Source of the DNA: JAWPMT01 sp965215825 | GTDB taxonomy: Bacteria > Bacteroidota > Bacteroidia > Cytophagales > Cyclobacteriaceae | Length of the DNA stretch: 64,000 nt | NCBI GenBank assembly: GCA_965215825.1 | Contig: CBDCEM010000001.1 | Coordinates: 124,001 to 188,000, forward strand | Reading direction: 5' to 3' | Shown: positions 57,251-64,000 of the stretch, piece by piece | How the letters are laid out: each line of letters opens with the position of its first letter | How positions within the stretch are numbered: position 1 is the first letter of the stretch | Position numbers and translations under genes: made by a program | The notes under the pieces: model-generated | What the model was told of the DNA's origin: nothing | The model's input: the letters and a program-made list of their open reading frames with translations, nothing else | Database searches by the model: none

Positions 57251-59323
57251 TCATTGCTGCTTAAATAAAAAATCGCCTCCTTCCTGCGTCAAAGAAGGAA
57301 TATCTCCGTAAAGAGGCGTATTTTCGGTATTCATCATTACTTCATCTCGTAATGAATTAAAGAGATATTCGGCTCGAAGATATTTTTGACTATTGCCTTC
57401 AAGCCTCTTGATTAAATAATAGAGGAAAACACTTTCATCTGGTACAGTCTTCAGGCTTCCTGAAGTCATGGCTTTTCGGCTTTTCGATGCATACAGAGAT
57501 TGCAATTCAACTCCAAAATCCAGGTCTCTGCTTTTTATAAGGCTTCCACTATAGCATGCATCTGCAATAACCAAAGTGTGACGGGTATTTAGTCCGTTCA
57601 ATAACGTCTTTAATTCATTGTTGGACAGCCATGAAGATCGATTAGAAGGTACCGCATCACTCAGGAGCCAGTAACCCGCATCATACTTACTGTCCCAATA
57701 CCCATGACCGGCATAAAAGATTAAGAGGTTATCATCAGGCCGAATAATTTTTCCAATGTTTTCCAGTACCGAGTAAAACTTGCCACGATCAGGGTCGGTG
57801 AGTAAAAAAACATCTGAAGGCGCAAAACCATACTTCTCGGTTAGCACACCACGAACTTTCTGGGCGTCAATGATGGGCTTCGCTAAATCTGATATCCCAT
57901 AATCTTCGTAGTTATCCACACCCACCAACAATGCATAGTATCGGTCATTAACCTGCACTTTGGGTTCGGAAGGCTCCTCTTTCTTCGCATAAGTCGATTT
58001 GATAGTAAAACTCGTTTGACTTTCCAATCCCCGGTTATCTACACACCGTACAATTACTTCATTATTTCCACGATTGAGAGGTATATCCGTCGTGAAATAA
58101 CCATTCGCCGAAAAGGTGATCATTTGTTCATTAACCGTTAATGACTTCACCCCGTTGGAGCTCTTCACCGTGCCCTCCACCCATAAAGTATTCTCGCTAA
58201 CCTCAAAGTCTGCGGCCTTAACCACATTAAAGCCCCTGGATTTACTCAATACAGGGTTGGTGATAATAATTTGAGGTGGTACATTCTCCTCGGATTTTTG
58301 ACGAAAATCCTTCAGCTTGTCATTGACAGTTTTATAAAAAGGATCAAAACTTGGAGTAAGGTCCAGTGCTTTAAGCAATTGGCTTTCTACAACATCTAGA
58401 TGACCCAATGATTCTTCAGCGAGCGCCAGGTAATAATAGGACTGATTGTAAGTTTCATCATAGCTAATTGCCGTTTCAGCGCTTTCTTTGCTTTCCGAAT
58501 GTCGACCTAAGTTCCATAATGCAAATGACTTATGAGCGTGGGCATTGGCATTCGAATTCTGAAGCCGTAAAGCATCATTAGCATGCTCCAGTGCCTTACT
58601 GTGATTCCCCAGTTTATTTTCCAGGGCTGCCAGATTGCTATGGGTAGAAGATGAATCTTGTGTTATGTTTAAAGACTGTTGATAATAGTTCAGCGCCTGC
58701 TGTAAATCTCCCAACTTGGAATTTAAAAGCCCCATTTGATTGTAGGCCATCCACTCCTCTCCATTGAGATCTAAAGCAGCCTGATAGGAGGCTTTGGAAC
58801 TTGCATAATCACCCAACATGAGTTCCGAATTACCAAGCCATATATGGCCCCAATAAGTGCCATTCAAATTAACCGATTCGCTAAAATCAATTCGAGCACC
58901 TTCATATTCTGCTAACTGATATTTTGATACTCCTCTCTGAAGGAAATATTCGCTTGAACCTGGATTATAGGAAATAGCCCGATCCAGGCTATTAATAGCT
59001 GCTTTATAGCTCCCCCTATCTAGGTCGATCTTACCTAAAAAGTACCAGGCAACATGGTTTTCCGCATTTAAACTTGTTGCTTTTGCCAGGTCAACGCTTG
59101 CATTGTTATAAGCTCCATTATTGTAATAGGCAATAGCCCTGCGAGTAAGTACAGTGGCGGAATTGGGTTGTTTTTGAAGGATTTCTGAAAAAATGACGAT
59201 TGCCTCATCGTATCTCCCGGCTGTTGAAAGTTTTACTCCTTCATCCAGTTGATCTCTTAAGCTCTGTGCGATCATAGCACAGGCCAATAACATGAAAACG
59301 GTAATTAAGAGAACTTTTCTCAT
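57251..59323 (-). CDS. Exported TPR protein with C-terminal caspase-like (C14) domain
   Basis: 690 residues with signal peptide (VLLITVFMLLACAMIAQ). Residues about 20-345 are roughly nine to ten TPR repeats (blocks such as AVDLGKIDLDRGSYKAAINSL). A beta segment (about 350-440, GYFTTDIPLNRGNNEVIVRCVD) follows. The last ~240 residues form a caspase/metacaspase fold with the His-Cys dyad H540 (YAGHGYWD) and C590 (DACYSGS). C14 enzymes cut after basic or acidic residues; orthocaspases often cut after Arg/Lys. Being exported, it must act outside the cytoplasm. It starts 2 bases after the papain-like gene's stop. Confidence 0.87.
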   Translation of the reverse strand: MRKVLLITVFMLLACAMIAQSLRDQLDEGVKLSTAGRYDEAIVIFSEILQKQPNSATVLTRRAIAYYNNGAYNNASVDLAKATSLNAENHVAWYFLGKIDLDRGSYKAAINSLDRAISYNPGSSEYFLQRGVSKYQLAEYEGARIDFSESVNLNGTYWGHIWLGNSELMLGDYASSKASYQAALDLNGEEWMAYNQMGLLNSKLGDLQQALNYYQQSLNITQDSSSTHSNLAALENKLGNHSKALEHANDALRLQNSNANAHAHKSFALWNLGRHSESKESAETAISYDETYNQSYYYLALAEESLGHLDVVESQLLKALDLTPSFDPFYKTVNDKLKDFRQKSEENVPPQIIITNPVLSKSRGFNVVKAADFEVSENTLWVEGTVKSSNGVKSLTVNEQMITFSANGYFTTDIPLNRGNNEVIVRCVDNRGLESQTSFTIKSTYAKKEEPSEPKVQVNDRYYALLVGVDNYEDYGISDLAKPIIDAQKVRGVLTEKYGFAPSDVFLLTDPDRGKFYSVLENIGKIIRPDDNLLIFYAGHGYWDSKYDAGYWLLSDAVPSNRSSWLSNNELKTLLNGLNTRHTLVIADACYSGSLIKSRDLDFGVELQSLYASKSRKAMTSGSLKTVPDESVFLYYLIKRLEGNSQKYLRAEYLFNSLRDEVMMNTENTPLYGDIPSLTQEGGDFLFKQQ

Positions 59324-59325
59324 GG

Positions 59326-60708
59326 TCAGATATGTTTAATCTTAACAAACAAAGGGACAATAGCATCCGCTCGATTTGAAACGGCAGAAAAACTTGCTTC
59401 GGATCTATCATAGTTAATACTAGAGGAATCCAAAAGTCTCTCGCCGAGAACCTCATAAACACGATCTCTTAATTCTCCTTGGGAATTGGAAAGGTTGGAA
59501 AGTAACCCTTGCAAATCAATTTGTCTGGAAGAGTACAAAACACAAAACGTATCTTCACCAATTTGGTTGTCTAATTCTACAAAATGATCTTCGCTTGGGA
59601 ACACCAAACTACTATTCTGATAACCCAAATAGGAACTTATCCCTGATTCATAAGGGAAAATCTGGAAGGTTTCGCCTGTATTATCTGAGCCTATCACATA
59701 TAAATATGCGGCCTCCTGATTATTAACAGTAAATTGAAATTGTGTCCCGGATGAATACGCATTTACTGTTTTGTAAACTTGATTCTTCGAATCAAATTCT
59801 ACTGGAAAGTCACTTTCTTGATCAAAATTAAAAGTAATCGCTCCTCCAAGCGAGTAATTTTCTCCTGGATAATCTATCATTTCCGCCGCAAAAAGAATAG
59901 CGTATTGCGCATCCTCATACCGAATCCATAAATAACCACCATCACCCCAGCCTGCTCCCCAGCTATTGAGGATTCTAAACGCGCCACCATATTTATCATC
60001 ATCATACCCAACAATCACCATGGCGTGCCCCCCCCGTTCAAAATCCTTGTCTTCTGGAGTACGATTCCAGACATCACTATAATAGGCACCACTAGAAAAG
60101 GATGGAACACTATACATTCCGAAAATTACAGGGTTGTTATTAGCAAGGCTCTTCTTTATAGGTTGTACCTTATTCTGATCTTCCTGATAACATAGTATTT
60201 TGTAATCCATGATCCTATATGCCTCAGCCACTTCATGATCAGTCTCATTCGGGATTTTGTCACAATCAAAAGCAAACTCCGATAGCGTAGGTGTTCCTTT
60301 AGTCTTCAGTACTTCCAAAGCCTCATTTACCCTGGTTCCACTGTTACAAGTATTGTTGTAGCGTATTTGATTGTAGACATAAGACGGAGAAAATGCTGTG
60401 GCCGTGATGGATTCCTTATCAGACATACCATTCCTATAGGCATAAGTGATCGTGCGAGCATGATACACTGACGACCATGCCGTGCACGTGCCTGTTTGTC
60501 CCTGATTTCCCACTCTGGGAGCATATTTACTCAAATCAACTTGGCTAGGAAGAGCCTCAAAATCTCTGCTTGCCAGCTGGGCAGTTCTGGGAATTGAATG
60601 CACGGCCCTATCATCAAAGATTAAACCCGTGCCTTGACCCAACAGGTCTCCACTAAACAAGATTGCACCGAGTAAAAATACCAGGGTACGGAATCGTAGT
60701 TTACTCAT
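59326..60708 (-). CDS. Exported papain-like (C1) cysteine protease with DUF4384-like tail
   Basis: 461 residues from ATG 60708, 8 bases inside the caspase gene. Signal peptide RTLVFLLGAILFSGDLLGQ. The papain catalytic residues are complete: the oxyanion Gln in GNQGQ, C75 in TGTCTAWSS, H228 in GGHAMVIVGYD and N248 in NSWGAGWG. No prodomain of normal length is present. Residues about 300-440 form a DUF4384-like module (FQFTVNNQEAAYLYVIGSDN, FQIFPYESG, then VELDNQIGEDTFCVLYSS). DUF4384 also occurs in the terminal gene of this operon. The protease may process neighbours such as the giant protein. Confidence 0.87.
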   Translation of the reverse strand: MSKLRFRTLVFLLGAILFSGDLLGQGTGLIFDDRAVHSIPRTAQLASRDFEALPSQVDLSKYAPRVGNQGQTGTCTAWSSVYHARTITYAYRNGMSDKESITATAFSPSYVYNQIRYNNTCNSGTRVNEALEVLKTKGTPTLSEFAFDCDKIPNETDHEVAEAYRIMDYKILCYQEDQNKVQPIKKSLANNNPVIFGMYSVPSFSSGAYYSDVWNRTPEDKDFERGGHAMVIVGYDDDKYGGAFRILNSWGAGWGDGGYLWIRYEDAQYAILFAAEMIDYPGENYSLGGAITFNFDQESDFPVEFDSKNQVYKTVNAYSSGTQFQFTVNNQEAAYLYVIGSDNTGETFQIFPYESGISSYLGYQNSSLVFPSEDHFVELDNQIGEDTFCVLYSSRQIDLQGLLSNLSNSQGELRDRVYEVLGERLLDSSSINYDRSEASFSAVSNRADAIVPLFVKIKHI

Positions 60709-62539
60709 TTCTGTCAACAAGAACCTTTTCGAAGTTTCGTCCAATAAAGGTAGGTGTCTGCTTGCCATCTTGATATAATTTTTCAGCATCTCCCGACACA
60801 TTATTCTTCAGATAATTTATTAATTCAGCTGAGTTGATCTGGCCGTCTTTATTAATATCAGCATAACCTTTCAATCCAGCTGCCAGGTAATAAGTGAACA
60901 AACCAGTACCGGTAATATCATTGCCAAGAGAGGTTTCTCCAAACGAGGATGACGTGAATATCATAAAGTCTTTGTCATCCTGCCAGTCACCCTTCAGCTC
61001 TGGGTTGATGAAACGTACTCCGCCTTTTTCGCCAGTGAGATTCTGCGTTTCATAGGCACTTGAACCTCGTGATGCACCACTAAAACAGGCATCCATAAAT
61101 ACCGTCACACTGTTCGTATTCAATGCCGACAACCCTGAATAAAAATCGTTCAGTTCAACTCCAAATTGACTCAGGTTCCTGATATTTCCATCACTGGGAA
61201 ACAAATAAACCTTATCATCATTCTTTCCAGGTATCCCATGTCCACTGTAATACACATACAAATCAGTTGATTCATCAATGCTCAGGATGGTATTTCGTAA
61301 TTCGTTGAGGTTCTTCAAATAGTTAATAAAGAACGTATTATTTGCCTCTCCATCTGTTGCCCTCATGATCCTATCTTTGCTCACTCCGAATGCGCGATGC
61401 ATATATTCCTCCATTATTTTCGCATCCTGCGCCGCATATGGAGCATCGGTTAATGGATCATAGTCTTCAATTCCAATAATTAACGCCGCCGCATTGGGGT
61501 TGATGGTAACTGCGGGCGGAAACTTCGCGATCTCAAGATCATCCTTTTTTCTTCGCCACCTATCAGAAAAAGTACCACCAATGTTTCTTTTTTGATCTTC
61601 TCCGGAGATTACTGCTGGAGGTTTAGGCTTGGAATCAAGATCTATATCAAGGCCTGTATCAATAATACTTGTATTCAACCTCGAAGCAAGGCCAGGAACA
61701 TTATAGAGACTATCTGTGACTTGCATTCTTATAGGAAGTCGCGCTTCTTCTCGGTAGGCACCGGTCACCCTTAAGTTTAATTGGATGGTATCTACCTCAT
61801 ATGCCCCCAAAGTGCGTAATGAGCCTTTCATTTCACGGCCTTTATTACTTTCATATTTTCCTTCGTAGATAAGTACATTTTCATTGTCAGAAAGCAATCT
61901 GAAATTAGGAGAAAAAGCCCGGCTGCTACTGGCATTTTGAATGATTAGTCCCAGGTTTACTTCTTCATTCCTCTCAATCCTGTTATTTGTACTTCTGGAT
62001 GGTTCACTATTGATCACAAAACCCCGATATTGAAGATCTGGATTATACGCCCGAGACTGAATAACATACTCTAATGGAGGCATATCATATCGCTTACCGT
62101 TTTCTTTTACAAAAATTGTGATCGTACGGTCCCCATCCTCTAATTCAACACCGGGAGTTATCTTTATATCAACTACTTCTCTCGCTCCTGGATCAATTTT
62201 TGAAATTTTTTGGTGGCGTCCTGTATTAATCACTTGACGCCTGGAATTCACAGACTTTGAATCTTCAACATACACTTCTAGGCAAGTAGCCCTTCCTTCC
62301 CCATCATTGATCACCTCAAACTTGAAAGTAAAAGGCTCCAATGGCTCAAGAACACTATTATTCCCATCCCCAACATAGATCACTTCTCCAATTGGAAACG
62401 GATTCTGATCATCTTGAAGTGATTGACAATCTACGTTTAGAGAACTGAGGTCAAAAGGTGGGCTTTGATCAGATACACGTTGAGAGAAAAGCGATATGCT
62501 GATAAGCAAAAGTATGAGGGTGGCGGAATATGTCTTCAT
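60701..62539 (-). CDS. Exported caspase-like (C14) protein with CARDB-like N-terminus
   Basis: 612 residues with signal peptide (SATLILLLISISLFSQ). The N-terminal ~300 residues are beta-rich with two CARDB-like modules (VIYVGDGNNSVLEPLEPFTFKFEVINDGEG; EVNLGLIIQNASSS). The C-terminal ~250 residues are a caspase fold with dyad H434 (YYSGHGIPG) and C485 (DACFSGAS). An EF-hand-like loop (DINKDGQINSAELINY, about 575) follows, so calcium activation is possible. It is the first gene of the minus-strand operon and the promoter should lie in 62540-62784, where I see no clean -33/-7 pair. It overlaps the papain-like gene by 8 bases. Confidence 0.87.
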   Translation of the reverse strand: MKTYSATLILLLISISLFSQRVSDQSPPFDLSSLNVDCQSLQDDQNPFPIGEVIYVGDGNNSVLEPLEPFTFKFEVINDGEGRATCLEVYVEDSKSVNSRRQVINTGRHQKISKIDPGAREVVDIKITPGVELEDGDRTITIFVKENGKRYDMPPLEYVIQSRAYNPDLQYRGFVINSEPSRSTNNRIERNEEVNLGLIIQNASSSRAFSPNFRLLSDNENVLIYEGKYESNKGREMKGSLRTLGAYEVDTIQLNLRVTGAYREEARLPIRMQVTDSLYNVPGLASRLNTSIIDTGLDIDLDSKPKPPAVISGEDQKRNIGGTFSDRWRRKKDDLEIAKFPPAVTINPNAAALIIGIEDYDPLTDAPYAAQDAKIMEEYMHRAFGVSKDRIMRATDGEANNTFFINYLKNLNELRNTILSIDESTDLYVYYSGHGIPGKNDDKVYLFPSDGNIRNLSQFGVELNDFYSGLSALNTNSVTVFMDACFSGASRGSSAYETQNLTGEKGGVRFINPELKGDWQDDKDFMIFTSSSFGETSLGNDITGTGLFTYYLAAGLKGYADINKDGQINSAELINYLKNNVSGDAEKLYQDGKQTPTFIGRNFEKVLVDRNE

Positions 62540-62784
62540 GGCTTTTTGAGTGAGACAGTGTCAATTGTCTATTAAGTCTTCAATTTAACGTTTTTCCAAA
62601 TTAAATACCCTAAATCGTCTCACTTGACCAAAGTAATTCCTGGCTTTCAAAGAAAAATACTTAAAAATAGGTAGTTACTTGAGAGATAGAAACTGAAAAA
62701 AGGATGGTTTGCCTTGAAAATTGTCGCGTTTGCAGAGATTTGTTTTAGGTCCGTGACTAACTCATCACTTTTGGACCAGTACAA
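62540..62784. other. Divergent intergenic region between the caspase operon and the lipoprotein/LytS genes
   Basis: 245 bases, AT-rich with several TTTG and ATTTGG runs that could host Bacteroidota promoters for both directions. On the minus strand TTAATTTG (near 62606-62599) is one mismatch from TAnnTTTG, but no convincing pair with -33 was found. No gene, repeat or terminator was recognised. Confidence 0.3.
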
Positions 62785-63684
62785 ATGAAAACCACGATGA
62801 AAACCACTTTAATAGTTAACAAGTCAATAAAGTGCTTAAAAAACCCAACACTATTGCTCTTCCTTGCCATGAGCTTCCTCTCTTCTTGTGTTTACTCGCT
62901 TTTCCCCATTTACACTGAGGATACATTGATTTTCGAGGAAAAATTATTGGGAACTTGGGAAGATAGCGACGGCTATAAAATTTTTTTCGAAAGATTTTCC
63001 GATGAAACTTTAGAAGGGTCGGTCGGAGTGACACGGGAAAAATCTAATCACATTGATTCTCTAATTGGCGAAGGTTGGTCCATTCGATCTGATGAACCAA
63101 TTTCAGTTAAAATTGGAGGTGAATTGGTCTTCGACAAGGTCCGGATTACTGCTCACATGGATTCATTAATGCAAGGGCATCTGGTTGAGGAAGAAGAGGT
63201 GAACAAGGAAGAAGCTGATGAAGAAAAGTCAAACTCGGCTAGATGGTTACTAAATCAAACTTCATTTGAAGGATCTGTCTCAATAAATAGTGATAAGGCC
63301 TATAGAATGATTGTTCAGGATGATGAAGATGAAAATTCAATTTACAAAGTCCATTTAGTCAAAATAGCCAATAATTATTTCATCGACTTGTACCCACTAA
63401 TTGACACTAAAGGAAAGTTGTTTACCGGAAATTATTTCCCCGTCCACACTTTCATGAAGGTCAGTTTCAATGAGAATCAATTTGAATTGATATCTTTTGA
63501 CCTAGAAAAGTTAAATGATCTTTTTGTCAAAAACTTGGTGAGATTACGACATGAAAATGTGAATGGCTCAGTTCTTATCACGGCACAACCTCAACAAATT
63601 CAAAAATTCCTGGAAGTTTACAGTGATAATCAGGAAGTTTATGAAGAACCAATCTCCTATTCCAAAATCACTTTAGATGATTGA
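62785..63684 (+). CDS. Unrecognised lipoprotein
   Basis: 299 residues. Residues 1-34 form a lipoprotein signal with lipobox LSSC (C35 as lipidation site). A second ATG at 62797 could also serve as start. The mature protein opens with a conserved-looking LLGTWEDSDGYKIFFERF segment like lipocalin-type or META/quorum-like stress proteins, then a beta-rich region with an acidic linker (EEEEVNKEEADEE, about 130-145). I do not recognise a family. It ends 8 bases inside the downstream LytS-type kinase gene, so the two are probably co-transcribed and the lipoprotein might sense or modulate the kinase, a guess. Confidence 0.7.
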   Translation: MKTTMKTTLIVNKSIKCLKNPTLLLFLAMSFLSSCVYSLFPIYTEDTLIFEEKLLGTWEDSDGYKIFFERFSDETLEGSVGVTREKSNHIDSLIGEGWSIRSDEPISVKIGGELVFDKVRITAHMDSLMQGHLVEEEEVNKEEADEEKSNSARWLLNQTSFEGSVSINSDKAYRMIVQDDEDENSIYKVHLVKIANNYFIDLYPLIDTKGKLFTGNYFPVHTFMKVSFNENQFELISFDLEKLNDLFVKNLVRLRHENVNGSVLITAQPQQIQKFLEVYSDNQEVYEEPISYSKITLDD

Positions 63685-64000
63685 CAAAGTGAAATTGCTA
63701 AGTTGGAGGCCATTGCCACACATTCTATTCTGGGTGGTCTCCTTCTATTTCATCGGTTCCTATTTTTCTGTTGCAGGCACACTAAGTTCCATAGATTATC
63801 TCTATTCCATCAGCTTTCACCTTTGTCTAGTACCACTGGTTTACCTAAACCTGGGCCTACTTATTCCTCGATTATTACAAGAAAAGCACTATTTTTCTTA
63901 TATCCTTGGATTGATCATAAGTATGATCATTACAGTAGCAATCCACTTTCTGGTCTTTGAAATACTGATCCCCTTACTCCTGATCGACTACTATATCGTG
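63677..64000 (+). CDS. LytS-type sensor histidine kinase, N-terminal part (cut by window edge)
   Basis: The ATG at 63677 opens 108 codons to the window end. The protein has four hydrophobic helices (PLPHILFWVVSFYFIG; LYSISFHLCLVPLVYLN; YFSYILGLIISMIITVAIHF; VFEILIPLLLIDYYIV), the usual membrane sensor of Bacteroidota LytS-type kinases and very like the beginning of the kinase at 25680-26780. The NPHF catalytic part would lie past the edge, so the call rests on the sensor only. It overlaps the lipoprotein gene by 8 bases. Confidence 0.6.
   Translation, partial: MIDKVKLLSWRPLPHILFWVVSFYFIGSYFSVAGTLSSIDYLYSISFHLCLVPLVYLNLGLLIPRLLQEKHYFSYILGLIISMIITVAIHFLVFEILIPLLLIDYYIV

Noticed and set aside
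57251..62539. Caspases as part of a CBASS, gasdermin or type III-E CRISPR (gRAMP/TPR-CHAT) defence locus
   Set aside because: Both caspases have signal peptides and no cyclase, gasdermin, Cas or gRAMP gene is in the window.

Overview
The window comes from a Bacteroidota genome, most likely a marine or soil Cytophagales-type bacterium (inference). The signs are a type IX secretion (T9SS) sortase and outer-membrane shuttle (porU, porV), a secreted protein with a T9SS C-terminal sorting domain, a TonB receptor of the STN plus carboxypeptidase-regulatory type with DUF4249 lipoproteins, LytS/LytTR two-component pairs, ABC-M1 fusions, and TAnnTTTG -7 promoter elements. No rRNA, tRNA, CRISPR array, insertion sequence or prophage was seen.

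Left part (1-19 kb), mostly core functions: an edge-truncated TolB/PD40-type protein, a DAO-family FAD oxidoreductase, an MBL hydrolase, phosphatidylserine synthase, porU-porV followed by an M16B peptidase-like subunit, a WG-repeat protein with an odd start, hemA, a triple HhH protein, a 1340-residue SF1 helicase, and a DUF6940 protein. The 319-bp gap before the DUF6940 gene holds a probable small RNA on the minus strand and a perfect operator-like palindrome.

Middle part (19-42 kb): an iron/cobalamin-type ABC uptake operon (binding protein, permease, ATPase) behind an unknown secreted protein; a Fic protein; a LytTR/LytS pair divergent from a CarboxypepD-reg protein, an ABC ATPase and an ABC permease fused to an M1 aminopeptidase; a thioredoxin-TPR protein; then a minus-strand operon of a TonB receptor, an MG2/plug-like protein and three tandem DUF4249 lipoproteins.

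Right part (41.8-62.5 kb), the most unusual: ten closely packed or overlapping minus-strand genes, all with predicted export signals. In transcription order they are a CARDB-like caspase, a papain-like protease with a DUF4384 tail, a TPR-caspase, an LPP20-like protein, a second LPP20-type protein, a transglutaminase-like protein, a Kre9/Ig-like membrane-anchored protein, a 3200-residue T9SS cargo built from beta-propellers and FG-GAP/VCBS repeats, a third LPP20-like protein, and a stand-alone DUF4384 protein. I propose this as a candidate undescribed extracytoplasmic proteolysis/cross-linking/surface-display system; its function is unknown. The right edge has a lipoprotein gene overlapping a truncated LytS-type kinase.

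All calls rest on reading motifs by eye; no database search was run. Domain limits are approximate.
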